Assembly (NCBI GenBank): GCA_043228905.1
Contig: JBHGNT010000016.1
Coordinates: 1,736,001 to 1,800,000, forward strand
Source of the DNA: Azolla caroliniana
Taxonomy: Eukaryota > Polypodiophyta
Reading direction: 5' to 3'
Length of the DNA stretch: 64,000 bases
Shown: piece after piece, positions 23,063 to 34,360 of the stretch
Layout of the letters: each line of letters opens with the position of its first letter
Numbering within the stretch: the stretch's first letter is position 1
The notes under the pieces: generated by a model
Databases searched by the model: none
Told to the model about the DNA's origin: nothing
What the model saw: only the letters and a program-made list of their open reading frames with translations
Translations under genes and position numbers: made by a program

Positions 23063-24490
23063 ATGATGATGAAGCAGAGCACGGGATCAGCGAGCGATCT
23101 GCTGGTGAGTAATAACGTGATGATGATGAGGCGGAGGCGGATACAGAAGCTGTGTTACGATGTGCGGATCAGCCTGGTGGGTGGGATACTCACCATGTTA
23201 TTCCTGCGGAGCTGCCTGAGTGGGGGTGAGATGGCCAGTCCATTGGATGATCTGCGCCAGCTCCAGCGTGGCCGCAGAATCCTCTTCAATGCCATATTGA
23301 TCAATAACATGTCTTCTGTCTCATCAGATCATCGATATAATCATCATCATCATCTCCCTGCCCACCACAGAAATGCAGATCAGGACCCCCCAATTATCCG
23401 CACTTCGCAACTGGAGTCTTCAATCGCTCATCACTCCATCATTTCCAAAGATTCACTAATTAAGCCCCAAATTCAGCTTCTTCTCACACCTCTTAGTAAT
23501 CCAACATTACCACAAGCTTGCCGCTCCTCGAGCTCTGATGAGCTCCAGCCGTATCGCAACTTCGCTCTCAGATCGATCCAGAACACGATGGAGTATTGCC
23601 GCTTGCACGGGATCGAGATGCATTATAATTATATTAAGAACAAGAAAATGCATCCGAATCCATACAATGATGATCGGAAAGATGGGGGAATGAATGACTA
23701 CAATTATATCATGGCACAAAAATTGACAAGTATCCACAGAGCTGTGAAGCAAGCCATGAATATGTTGAAATCTGATGATTCAGCAGAAGATGAAGATATT
23801 AATAGATCTGATAATAGACTTTCCTCGGATCGGGGATTAGCTAGTGCTGATTGGATATGGTGGATAGATGGGGATGACAAAACTGTCATCTTCACCAATA
23901 TGTCCATGGAGCTTCAAGTATCAGAGAGATATGGTGATAATTACAACATGGTAGTTTTCTCAGATGATAGCCTGAATATAAGTAACAGTTATGGTAATGG
24001 TGAATCTGGTGATATTGATGAGCAACACTATTATAGAGGTGGTGCTTTGGTAACTAGCTTATTGATCAGGCCATGTCAATGGTCTCTGGATGTGCTTGAT
24101 CTATTAAGGAAGCGATTCATGACAACATCACCATCTTCTTCGTCGTCATGGCAACTCATGACTAAGCATGGATTAAATGCTATGGAAACATTCTTTCTGA
24201 GGAATGAATCCTCATCATGGGAGATTAGTAGCAAGATCTTCTTGGAATCAAGCTCAAATAGCTCACTTTATGGTGTGGTTAGGAATGGTCTCTATAGCCA
24301 AGTAGATATTGCCGAGAGATCTAATCAGCCCTTGTTCACCCATTTCAGATCTTGCCACCCACATTCTTTCTGCCTCCCTCATGATCAATCTATTCAGAAC
24401 CAATGTCCAATCCATTTGATAGAGAGGGCATTTAGCGTTTCTCAAGATCAAAACCAACCCAACACACTATCAGCAGATAAAGTAAGCTAG
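23063..24490 (+). CDS. Divergent GT34-family glycosyltransferase, intronless
   Basis: A 475-residue type II Golgi-like protein. A basic N-terminus (RRRRIQKL, ~23-30) precedes one membrane segment (about residues 36-49), then a low-complexity stem. The catalytic region has the GT34 blocks RNFALRSIQNTMEYCRLHGIE (165-185), WIWWIDGDD with the DxD metal-binding motif (264-272), CQWSLDVLD (338-346) and the C-terminal FTHFRSCHP...ERAF (425-457). GT34 enzymes are UDP-sugar-dependent galactosyl- or xylosyltransferases of galactomannan and xyloglucan synthesis. This copy is odd: after the DxD the usual Ala-Leu-Phe is expanded to DKTVIFTNM, the usual N-T-G block before CQWSLD reads GGALVTSLLIRP, and the DDQSAL block is missing (KHGLNAMETFF). 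Ser, His and Asp/Asn loops are inserted. The start is the first of three tandem ATGs. Substrate cannot be told; reduced or changed activity is possible. Confidence 0.82.
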   Translation: MMMKQSTGSASDLLVSNNVMMMRRRRIQKLCYDVRISLVGGILTMLFLRSCLSGGEMASPLDDLRQLQRGRRILFNAILINNMSSVSSDHRYNHHHHLPAHHRNADQDPPIIRTSQLESSIAHHSIISKDSLIKPQIQLLLTPLSNPTLPQACRSSSSDELQPYRNFALRSIQNTMEYCRLHGIEMHYNYIKNKKMHPNPYNDDRKDGGMNDYNYIMAQKLTSIHRAVKQAMNMLKSDDSAEDEDINRSDNRLSSDRGLASADWIWWIDGDDKTVIFTNMSMELQVSERYGDNYNMVVFSDDSLNISNSYGNGESGDIDEQHYYRGGALVTSLLIRPCQWSLDVLDLLRKRFMTTSPSSSSSWQLMTKHGLNAMETFFLRNESSSWEISSKIFLESSSNSSLYGVVRNGLYSQVDIAERSNQPLFTHFRSCHPHSFCLPHDQSIQNQCPIHLIERAFSVSQDQNQPNTLSADKVS

Positions 24491-25388
24491 GGAATTACGC
24501 ATCAGAAACTATTTTCAAGTATAGTAATGTATATAAGAAATACAATTATATTCAATTCTTCATCATACATTGTCATGGTGCTAGTATTTTATATAACTAG
24601 ATACAAGTAGTGCTTCCATGTCTTCTTTATTATGACAATCTCCAGAAGAAAGTGCATTCGTATATGTATATACATACAAACAGATACCAATTTTTGAGGC
24701 CAAAAAAATCAACAAAGAGAGTTTTTGTAACTATATTGAGACAATAAACAGGCCTCATTCTTCTAGGCTGCATGTGTGATTGTAGTAATCCCACTCTCAG
24801 TGACTTCGCTGAAAACATTTGTTGGGATTTCTTTGTTAATAGTATCAGTAATGAATGGGCATATTCAAAATTGTGTTTCAAGTCTATGTCTTCATCTCTA
24901 TATTGTTGTCATAGAATACATGGACTATAATCATCTTTTGATAATGTCTACACTGGTGGTTGGAATTAAATCATTCCATGTTTGTCCCTATGAATATACA
25001 GTTGGTAAGTTTGCCCTAAGTTTCCATCTCCATTGTACATACTCTCTTTTTTTTTGAAATGAGAATCACTTGTTTGCTCCTATTTATGTGAACGAGATTT
25101 ATTTTGTATCCCTTGTTATACCATCTTGATGAACGCAAAAGCAAAGTCATATCAAAATCTCAAGAATATCCTCCTCCAGAACTACTTTAAAGGGCAAATG
25201 CTTTTTCATTTAACATTTATACCCCTCGACAATCTTTTGTATTCTCATGATATATATATATATATACAGCTCAGAGTTACAATCCTGAAAACGGGTTACG
25301 GATAAAGCCAATAAAAAAATCAAATAATATTCCCATATTGAATCTCTATTAACTGAATTTGCGAACGAAGACAAGCATATCTTTGATG
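24491..25388. other. Intergenic between convergent GT34 and PPR genes; no gene
   Basis: 3' flanks of two genes facing each other. A short (TA)n tract lies at about 25250-25265. Nothing else is recognised. Confidence 0.6.
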
Positions 25389-27698
25389 CTATAGTTTCTT
25401 ACGAACAGCATATTTAAGCCTCATGGTTTCAACGTTTTCTGCATCCTCTTGCATACCAGAAGCTGAAAAAATATGAGACATAAAGGTGTAAGCCGTAGCA
25501 CAACTATTATCTAGTTGTATAATCTGATCAAATGCCAATCTCCCGAGAGCCACATTACCCCATGTTCTACAAGCACTCAATAAGGCGAGCCATAACATAG
25601 GATAATCATACGATGGGATCACTTCAATCACTGACATTACCTTCTCAAAGTGGCCTGAAGATCCATACACTGCCACCATACAAGTATGGTGGTCTACACT
25701 TGGAACAATACCATACATTTTTGTCATATTCCCGAAAAGCATTTCTGCTTCACCCCATAGCCCCACATGACTACATGCTGTCATAGCACAAAGGAACGTG
25801 ACTTCATTTGGAACAATGCCCTCGATATGCATACATTCAAAACAGTTCAATGCCTCATAAGCTTTCCCTTGCTGGGCGTACCCTGAAATCAATGCATTCC
25901 ATGAAACTACATCACGAACAAGAAGCTCTTCAAGGGCTTCTCGTGCTTGTGCCAGCATACCACATTTTGAATACATATCCACCAAAGAGTTACCAAGCAC
26001 GATGTCTGTATCCAGCAAGCCTCTCCCCATAATTTCTAGGTGAATTTTCTTGCCTTTGTCAACAGCTCCCGTGTCTCCACATGCCTTCAAGACACAAATG
26101 AAAGTTACAACATCTAGACAAAACCCCTCACTTTGCATCTTTTCAAAACAGTCCAACGCTTCATGACATTGGCCTATTTGAACATATCCTGAAATGACCG
26201 CAGACCAACCGACCATCGTACGAAGAGGAAGATCTTCGAGCACTTCTTGGGCTTTTGTAAGTGCACCGCATTTCACATACATGTCCAATAAAGCATTTCC
26301 GATTACAGTATCCTTCTCTAATAAGCATCTACCTACAATGTCCTCATGAATTTGTTTGCCCTTTTCTATAGCTCCTATACTGCCACATGCCTTTAAGGTG
26401 CATATCAAAGTGACCACATTCGGAAACAAACCCTCACTTTGCATCTGCTCAAAACATTTGAGAGCTTCATGACCTAGACCTTGTTGGGCATACCCTGAAA
26501 TTAGTGCAGACCAAGATATTACATCTCGTATTGGAAGATCTTTGAGCACTTTATTCGCTTTTGACAGTGCACCACATTTTATATACATATCTACCAAGGC
26601 GGTGCCGACTGTAATATCCATCTGCAACAATCCTCTAGACACAATGTCATCATGAATTTGTCTTCCCTTATCCATATAAGCACCTATTTTACCACATGCC
26701 TTCAGAATGCAAATGAATGTGACTGTATCTGGAGTTACACCTTCACTTTGCATTTGGTCAAAACAATCGAGTGCTTCATGAAATCCCCCGTGTTTGGCAT
26801 ACCCTGAAATTAATGCATTCCAAGAGACCACATTACGAAGAGGTAGATCTTCAAGAACCTGTTGTGCTCTTGTAAGCACACCACACTTAGCATACATATC
26901 CACTAGAGCAGAGCCAAGCATAACATTCTTCTCTAGAAAACCCCTAGTTAGGATCTCATCATGAATTTGTTTGCCCTTATCTATAGCTCCTATGCCAGCA
27001 CACGCCTTCAAGAGACAAGTGAAGGTGACCACGTTCGGAGAAAGTCCTTCACTTTTCATCGCCACGAGGCAATCCAATGCTTCCTGACCATGTCCTTGTT
27101 GGGCATACCCAGCAATGAGAGTTGACCAAGTGATGACATTTCGAAAAGGAAGCTCTTGGAGCACTTTGCATGCATATGAAAGCATTTGACACTTTGCATA
27201 CATGTCTATCAAAGCATTTCCAAGTACAATGTCCTTCTCCAGCAAGCCCCTACTAACAATTTCATCATGAATTTGCTTGCCCTTCTCTATAGTTCCTATG
27301 CTTCCACAAGCCTTCAACATACACGTGAAAGTGATTGCATCTGCAAAAATCCCCTCACTTCTCATTCGTTCAAAGCTATCCAATGCTTGATGGCCTTGGC
27401 CTTGTTGAACATACCCTGTGATCAATGCATTCCAAGAGACTACCTCCCGAACATGAAGTTCTTCGAGAACCTTTTGTGCTTTTGTGATCTCACCACATTT
27501 GGTATACATATCAATTAAACTGCTTGCGAGATAAGGACTGTTTTCAAGTAATTGTCTTTCCAAAATATCTCTATGGAGTCTCTCTCCATTGTAAAGATCC
27601 TTCTTCTTTGCACAAGACTTAAGCCATGCTACAAAAGTAGCATTTGTTAGTCTTCTTGTCATATTATCCCCTTGGGTTGATGTATGCGATCCCCCCAT
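25389..27698 (-). CDS. PLS-class pentatricopeptide-repeat protein with truncated E domain (769 aa)
   Basis: Intronless. After an N-terminal L/S-like motif (WLKSCAKKKDLYNGERLHRDIL), six copies of a ~101-residue P-L-S triplet follow, each carrying (A/S)L(I/L/V)DMY.KCG, RDV(V/I)SW.ALISGYAQQG and TF.C.LKACG...KGKQIH. The C-terminus is an E-type domain (YGIVPSVDHHTCMVAVYG, then LWLALLSACRTWGNVALGRLA). It stops at KYAVRKKL, before the usual KKPGCSW segment, so E+ and DYW domains are absent. PLS proteins bind organelle transcripts one base per repeat and commonly direct RNA editing; without a DYW deaminase this one would need a partner. No clear targeting peptide is seen: the N-terminus is only about 18 residues before the repeats, so an upstream exon is possible. 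It is a close paralogue of the gene at 30124. Confidence 0.92.
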   Translation of the reverse strand: MGGSHTSTQGDNMTRRLTNATFVAWLKSCAKKKDLYNGERLHRDILERQLLENSPYLASSLIDMYTKCGEITKAQKVLEELHVREVVSWNALITGYVQQGQGHQALDSFERMRSEGIFADAITFTCMLKACGSIGTIEKGKQIHDEIVSRGLLEKDIVLGNALIDMYAKCQMLSYACKVLQELPFRNVITWSTLIAGYAQQGHGQEALDCLVAMKSEGLSPNVVTFTCLLKACAGIGAIDKGKQIHDEILTRGFLEKNVMLGSALVDMYAKCGVLTRAQQVLEDLPLRNVVSWNALISGYAKHGGFHEALDCFDQMQSEGVTPDTVTFICILKACGKIGAYMDKGRQIHDDIVSRGLLQMDITVGTALVDMYIKCGALSKANKVLKDLPIRDVISWSALISGYAQQGLGHEALKCFEQMQSEGLFPNVVTLICTLKACGSIGAIEKGKQIHEDIVGRCLLEKDTVIGNALLDMYVKCGALTKAQEVLEDLPLRTMVGWSAVISGYVQIGQCHEALDCFEKMQSEGFCLDVVTFICVLKACGDTGAVDKGKKIHLEIMGRGLLDTDIVLGNSLVDMYSKCGMLAQAREALEELLVRDVVSWNALISGYAQQGKAYEALNCFECMHIEGIVPNEVTFLCAMTACSHVGLWGEAEMLFGNMTKMYGIVPSVDHHTCMVAVYGSSGHFEKVMSVIEVIPSYDYPMLWLALLSACRTWGNVALGRLAFDQIIQLDNSCATAYTFMSHIFSASGMQEDAENVETMRLKYAVRKKL

Positions 27699-30123
27699 TT
27701 CTCTTGGCTTTCACTCATGATGAGTGCATGTTTTAGAATGATTTTGTAGTGAAGTGTGGTAATCTAGAGCTACGTTTCTGTACCAAAACCACTGAAACAA
27801 GCCTTCATATGTTATAGAACTAGCATAAATGCCAGTTGTATACCCAGAGAAGATTGAGAAATGCAATCCTAATCATCATACCATATATACGGAAATAAGG
27901 TTATCCTATCTAGGGTAAGTATAAAAGAAGGCACCTCATGCTAAAGGCACGATGTGAAAGCCTTGCCTTCATATGTGCATCAGCATTTGTAATGCTAATT
28001 AATGTATATACATGGCAATGCAGTAGTAAAATATGGGTTGTGATGGTTTAATGTTGATGTCATTGTAAAAGTATTCATGCATAACATTATTCATAGAGGC
28101 ACTGACCTAATATGTGTCTCCTAAAAACCTTTCATAAATTCAAAGTTCTAAAAACCCAAAGAGTTATATAAGCCAATAATGCCAACAAAGAAGAAGTTGG
28201 AAATTAATAAAATATCACTTTTCTCATTTACAAATGGTAATTTCCAATCCAATTTGCACAAGAAAAAGGTTTATAAGATAATGCTAAAAAACTGCCCTTC
28301 AAATCTAAGTTCTACAACCGAATGAGCTATGAAGCAATGTAAATAATGAAAGAGATAGAAAGTGGCATTTTTCCTCTCTTCATAAGCAGCTTTCCATATT
28401 CAATTTCCCAAATGCCCAATAAGGTCATAAGGCGGTTGTGAAAAAGGGTTCACAACTTATGAAACATCACAGAAACCTCTGATGTGTGCACCCGATTATT
28501 ATATCTTACCACTGTCACAATGTCAATCTATACATGCTATTTGGTAGAATTGAAACTCACAATACTGAGGAAAACCTATGAGGCATTCTGAAGCTTCCGA
28601 AAACCTATAGGTTGCCCCCATAAATCTAAGCTATTTTTCACAAGATAAAAGCATTATACCTCCATTCTTTCATGCATTCACAACCTTAAAAACAGAGATT
28701 CTGCTAGGATGACAGGAAACAGAACATGTGGTGCATTCCATTGTATACATGCAATATACTTCATGGATTTACTAACCTCATCGCCCGAATCATCAGAAAC
28801 CATCTACATATTGTAGCTCAATAAATCAAAGAGAATGGCCATGGAGATTACCGGAATTTCCACACTATTTCACCAAATGCCTTTGTTGTCTCTTTACAGT
28901 TTTCACACTATTGTCCTATCAAAAACTTAGGGCCATCTCGGAAGATAAATAAAACCTCGTTTTTTACACGATGCATATGCCCAAGTGTTTCGGTTGTATA
29001 ACGAATTTATATAAGTTTGGGTCTATGGCCAACCCCACAAGTAAATATTCTCTAAATGTTTTTGTGTTTGTAGTTAGCTACGCCATAGATGGTGCCATGG
29101 GCATTGTAAGAAACTTATACAGAGACGAGATTATCTGTGGAGATTTTGGGTCATTAGTAGGTATTCACGTAGATCAATTCTTCATATGGACAATACTTAA
29201 TCAAACAACACTGCATGATCCGGATAAATCTTATAAAAATGATTAGGTATCATCGCACAAAGCTTAATCCAGTAGCAATACATGATTTTGGCTTTTAGAC
29301 GGGAATTTACCTTTACGAGAATGCAAGCAAGAGTAAAGGTACACGATGTGAGAAGATCTTATTTGATGGTTAGTGAACATGACACATGGGTAGAAAAAGG
29401 ATACTTATTGTTCAATTGGCGCCACATTTTTTATGATCATTTTTCTACATCAATGATAATATTTTTCTTACTAAGGCAACCAAAAGATGCTTGTCTTGCA
29501 AATTACATTTCTGCCAATTGTACATAATTTACCCAATTGCAAGGTGAGGAAAGTAATTGTCATTATTATGTATTGCCAAATTCCTATATCAAAACAATAC
29601 TTCAAACCTTTTCAATACATACGTTGATAATCCATAAAACCTAGAATAGTACCATGAGCCATTTCACATTTGGGGCACCCTTGGTTCTCGATCACCATTA
29701 CATTACATACATGCATTATCGATATCTACAGCTCCGTAGTGGCTAGCTTTGGCATGGGGCAACAAGCATTTCCATGCTCCTCACGGTTTGCATAATTACG
29801 TGGATACCCCTCAGATTTAAGTAAATACCCAAAACACCCATCTGTCTGCCTGCTTCTTAAGAGTACCAAATCTATCCCTCTGTAGCTATCTGGTATGGAA
29901 TCAAATTGTGCACTCATGGGTGCTTACCTCAGGTATGGTTTCTCTTCCTCTTGTGAGAATAATGGTAATAGTGATGGTGACGATGATGGTGACGGCGATG
30001 GCGGTAGTGATGATGATAGTCATAATAATGACAATAGTAGTAAATATGAACTTGACATTTTGGACATGGAGAGTGAAATCCCTTTGCAGATTTTCACGAT
30101 CTGAGCTTCTCTGCTACCAATCA
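27699..30123. other. Shared upstream region of two divergent PPR genes
   Basis: About 2.4 kb between head-to-head genes. It holds two unrecognised chance-length frames (28971-29246 and 29282-29527) and a GATGGTGAC-type trinucleotide-rich stretch at about 29960-30040 just upstream of the right-hand gene. No RNA gene or other coding region is recognised. Confidence 0.55.
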
Positions 30124-32997
30124 ATGGAGAAGATCAGATATGAGAATGACAAGGAAGATCTTAACTTAGTGGGCATTATCAAGGAATGTGCCAATAAGAA
30201 GGATCTATGCAAAGGAAGTAAAATCCATGCTGAGATCTTGAGGAATGGGCTCATTGAGAAGAGCCCTTACCTAGCAAACAATCTGATCAGAATGTATGTA
30301 AAATGTGGTTCAATTCCAAAAGCTAAAGAAGTGCTAGAAGAACTTCCTATCAGAGACATATTATGTTTCAATGCATTGATAGCAGGCTATGCCCAACAAG
30401 GCCAAGGCTGTGAAGCTTTGAAATGTTTTGAGAGAATGCGAAATGAAGGTATCTATCCAGATGCTTTGACATTCACTTGCATCTTGAATGCTTGTGTTAA
30501 AACTAGAGATATTGGAAAAGGGAAACAAATTCACTATGAGATTATGGATAGGGGACTTTTAGAGAAGGATATTGTGCTTGGAAATGCTTTAGTCAATATG
30601 TATGCCAAATGTGATTTGGTTTCAAGGGCAAATCAAGTCCTGGAAGAGATTCCGGTTCGTAATGCTGTCTCTTGGTCTACACTTATCGCATGTTATGCTC
30701 AACTAGGACAAGGTCATGAAGCATTGAATTGTTTCAGACAGATGCAAAATGAGGGTCTCTCTCCGGATGCAATCACTTTGACTTGCGTTTTGAAGGCATG
30801 TGGAAACATGGGAGATATAGACAAGGGCAAGGAAATCCATCATGAAATTGTAAGGAAGGAGCTATTAGAAAAGGATGTTATAGTTGGAAGTGCTTTGGTG
30901 GATATGTATACTAAATGTGGTTTGCTTGAAGAAGCATGGAAAGTCTTAGAAAAAGTTCCTATTAGGAACGTTATATCTTGGTCTTCAGTGATTGCAGGGT
31001 ATGCTCAGGTAGGGCAAGGACATGAAGCAATGAACTGTTTTGAACAGATGAAATATGAAGGCCTACATCCGGATGTGATCAGCTTTGTTTCTATTCTTCA
31101 GGCATGTGTTATAATAGGAGCCATAGACAAGGGCAAACAACTTCATGATGACATTGTGAGAAGGGGATTGCTGAAGAAGAATGCTTTGCTTGGCAATGCT
31201 TTGATAGATATGTATGCCAAATTTGGTGTGCTTGCAAAAGCAAAGCAAGTGCTTGCAGAGCTTCCTGTTCGGGATGCAGTCTCTTGGTCTACACTAATCG
31301 CAGGGTATACTCAAGAAGGACAAGGATATGAAGCACTAGAATGTTTTGAGCAAATGCAAAGCGAGGGTTTCTCTCCTGATGTTATCACTTTTATTTGTAT
31401 ATTGAATGCTTGTGGCAGCATAGGTTCTATAGACAAGGGTACAAGAGTTCATAATGCAGTCATGAGTATGGGATTTCTTGAAGATCTTGTGCTTGGCAAT
31501 GCTTTGATGGATATGTATGTGAAATGTAGTGTGCTGGAAAAAGCACACAAGGTGCTCAAAGAACTTCCTGTTCGAGAAGTGGTATCATGGAATGTTCTCA
31601 TTGCAGGGTATGCCACAAAGCAAGGGCAATGCCACAAAGCACTGAACTGTTTTGAAAGGATGCAAAGTGAGGGACTTTGCCCAGATGTAATCACCTTTGT
31701 TTCCATATTGAAGGCTTGTGGTACCAGAGGAATGATAGACAATGGCAAACAGATCCATAGAAAGATCTTGGGTAGGGGCTTGCTAGGTAAGGGAACTATG
31801 CTCGGCAATGCTTTGATCGATATGTATGCAAAATGTGGTATATTTTCAGAAGCTGAAAAGGTTCTCAAAGGATTATCTGATCGAGACGTAGTCTCTTGGA
31901 ATGCACTAATTGCAGGGTATGCCCAACAAGGACAAGGTAACGAAGTAGTAAATTGCGTTAAATTGATGCAAACAGAGGGTCTGTGCCCAAACACAATCAC
32001 TTTCCTTTGCCTCTTGAAGGTTCTCGGAAGGACGCAAGCCATAGACATGGGCAGAGAAGTTCACGATGATATTGTGGATAGGGGTTTACTGGACAAGGAT
32101 ATCAGAGTTGGAAATTCTTTGGTTTATATGTATGGGAAGTGTGGTATGCTTGCGAAAGCACAAGAGGTGCTAGAAGAGCTGCCTATTCGAGACGTGGTGT
32201 CTTGGAATACACTAATTGCAGGGTACGGTCAACAAGAGCAGTGTCAAGAAGCATGGGATTGTTTTGAACAGATGCAGAATGAGGGCCTTTATCCTGATGT
32301 AGTTACCTTCATTTGTATCTTAAAGGCTTGTGGGAGCACCGGAGCAATAGATAAGGGGAAACAGATCCATGAGAGTATCATAAATAAATGTTTGTTGAGG
32401 AATGATATTGTTCTTGGAAATGCGTTGGTCAATATGTATGCCAAATGTGGTGTGCTTGCAAGAGCTCGGAAGGTGCTGGAGGAGCTTCCAGTACGCGATG
32501 TAGTCTCTTGGAATGCACTTCTTGCAGGATATGCTCAACATGGGCATGGTCCTGAAGCATTGAACTGTTTTGAAAAGATGCAAAACGAAGGTCTCATTCC
32601 AAATGTTGTCACACTTTTGTGTGTACTAAGTGCATGTAGTCGCTCAGGTCAATTGAATGAGGCCCAAATGCTTTTCAACAATATGACCACTAAATATGGT
32701 ATTAATCCAACTTTGGAACATTATACTTGCATGGTAGTCATTCTTGGAAATGTGGGGTGCTTTGACTATGTGATATCAGCGATTGAAGGGATGCCGTTGT
32801 CTGATTCTCTTGCAGTTTGGCTTGCAGTATTGTCCGCTTGTAGAAAATGTGGGAATGTGAAGCTAGGTATGTTGGCTTTTCATCAAGCAATGCGATTAGA
32901 TGGCAGTTGCTCTGCAGCTTATGTGCTTATGGCTAACATTTTTGCATCTGCCGACATGCAAGGGGACATGGATAAAGGTTTCAACATGTACGATTGA
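30124..32997 (+). CDS. PLS-class pentatricopeptide-repeat protein with truncated E domain (957 aa)
   Basis: Intronless. From MEKIRYENDKEDLNLVGIIK the N-terminal motif matches that of the paralogue at 25389 (KECANKKDLCKGSKIHAEIL against KSCAKKKDLYNGERLHRDIL). Eight P-L-S triplets follow (markers NLIRMYVKCG, ALVNMYAKCD, ALVDMYTKCG, ALIDMYAKFG, ALMDMYVKCS, ALIDMYAKCG, SLVYMYGKCG, ALVNMYAKCG), then an E-type domain (YGINPTLEHYTCMVVILG, AVWLAVLSACRKCGNVKLGMLA). It ends MDKGFNMYD, again before any E+ or DYW region. The open frame extends upstream to 29908, but that part is translated GATGGT repeat (Met/Val-rich), so I chose the ATG at 30124, whose context aligns with the paralogue. An organelle RNA-binding or editing-site recognition role is the family inference. 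Confidence 0.92.
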   Translation: MEKIRYENDKEDLNLVGIIKECANKKDLCKGSKIHAEILRNGLIEKSPYLANNLIRMYVKCGSIPKAKEVLEELPIRDILCFNALIAGYAQQGQGCEALKCFERMRNEGIYPDALTFTCILNACVKTRDIGKGKQIHYEIMDRGLLEKDIVLGNALVNMYAKCDLVSRANQVLEEIPVRNAVSWSTLIACYAQLGQGHEALNCFRQMQNEGLSPDAITLTCVLKACGNMGDIDKGKEIHHEIVRKELLEKDVIVGSALVDMYTKCGLLEEAWKVLEKVPIRNVISWSSVIAGYAQVGQGHEAMNCFEQMKYEGLHPDVISFVSILQACVIIGAIDKGKQLHDDIVRRGLLKKNALLGNALIDMYAKFGVLAKAKQVLAELPVRDAVSWSTLIAGYTQEGQGYEALECFEQMQSEGFSPDVITFICILNACGSIGSIDKGTRVHNAVMSMGFLEDLVLGNALMDMYVKCSVLEKAHKVLKELPVREVVSWNVLIAGYATKQGQCHKALNCFERMQSEGLCPDVITFVSILKACGTRGMIDNGKQIHRKILGRGLLGKGTMLGNALIDMYAKCGIFSEAEKVLKGLSDRDVVSWNALIAGYAQQGQGNEVVNCVKLMQTEGLCPNTITFLCLLKVLGRTQAIDMGREVHDDIVDRGLLDKDIRVGNSLVYMYGKCGMLAKAQEVLEELPIRDVVSWNTLIAGYGQQEQCQEAWDCFEQMQNEGLYPDVVTFICILKACGSTGAIDKGKQIHESIINKCLLRNDIVLGNALVNMYAKCGVLARARKVLEELPVRDVVSWNALLAGYAQHGHGPEALNCFEKMQNEGLIPNVVTLLCVLSACSRSGQLNEAQMLFNNMTTKYGINPTLEHYTCMVVILGNVGCFDYVISAIEGMPLSDSLAVWLAVLSACRKCGNVKLGMLAFHQAMRLDGSCSAAYVLMANIFASADMQGDMDKGFNMYD

Positions 32998-34360
32998 AAA
33001 AATCAGTCTTCGAATAAGGGAGGAAATAATAGATTGTAGATGTAACATATATGCAAAGAAGAGTTATCGTTCTCCTTACAAGAACAACATTTTACAGTGA
33101 ATATGCACTTTAAAACATTTTTAGATTCATGGAAAACAAGATGTGCCACATGGGTTCAGTCAGAATTCACTATGCATAACAACAGTGTTTCAGCGAAAGA
33201 CACGAAGTGAACGATCCACTTTTGATGTATATGGAGGAGACTTGTACGTAACGGCCCACGGCGACTAACATAGAACCAACATTAATCCAATTTTATATCA
33301 TAATTGTGAAAGCTAAGCTATGGCTGCAGCATGTATCCCAGCCATGATTAAACAAAACATGTATATTAACCTCTAGAAGTGTATGGACATAAATACTAAA
33401 GTCATGACATCCAAATGATAATTTTTCTTGGAGCTCTAATCCATGTGTCAATCAATCTTAAGGTATATTATTTCTAATGATTCAAAGTAAGGTGCTTGCT
33501 AAGAGGGCCAAAACCTAGAAGTTCATATACGCTATAAAATGGACCAAATAGAGTTCTAATTCATAAACATTATTTGCTGTTTTGTAAAGAGTACTTGCAA
33601 ATTACAAATAAATAAGATATTGAGAATTGACTAGATATGCATATAGAGTTACACTCAAAGATATATATGTGTCAATATAAACTTTCTATTACATATGAGA
33701 ATTGCTCACAATTGTACTCTTACCTTAGAGCTTCAATGGCATCTAGGCTCGTCGACTACAGAGTTGATTGACATAGATAAGAGTCACAATAGTTGTGTTA
33801 GAGAGAGGGAGGATATCAAGATTCTGTAATTGGTCTTATTGTAATTTGTCACATTAAATGCGCAAATCAATGGATAATAATGGGGATATTCCTTATCTAT
33901 CAATTGACTTATTGTTTAATTTGACTTAGCTTCATAGATACAAGCTAGTGCTAGATAATACTTATATTCAAGTCAATGGAACATATATTAAGAGTAAGGA
34001 CCTCTTAACCAATCAACAACACATCTATCCTAAATACATTCTATCTTACTCTTATCTATGGTTTCCCACATTGACATCTCATTGATCACAATAGGTATTC
34101 ATCATTTGGGGTGTGGCTATCACAAAATGTGCACTCTAAGAATACATGTGGGGGATAAACTAACAACTAGGGGATGATCGTTGGCTATCTCTAATAAGCT
34201 CTACTATTTTGTTCTAGAGTAAGGATCTCTTCTTTGCACATTTTGGTTTATGTTAATATTTTGCGGGAAAATCAAGAGACGTTCAATTTTTGCTATGTTG
34301 GCTACGCATTCATTGGAAACATATCCTCATGGTGTGAAGATTGTGCATAGTTTCTTCACC
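32998..34360. other. Intergenic, no gene
   Basis: AT-rich sequence downstream of the PPR gene. No feature is recognised apart from chance frames. Confidence 0.6.

Noticed and set aside
28971-29527. Two adjacent frames of 80-90 codons between the PPR genes
   Set aside because: No domain, no splice-consistent joining and no similarity recognised; the 29282 frame fits chance in AT-rich DNA.
29908-30123. N-terminal extension of the right-hand PPR protein (72 residues, Met/Val-rich)
   Set aside because: It translates a GATGGTGAC-type simple repeat; the conserved N-terminus shared with the paralogous gene begins at the ATG at 30124.
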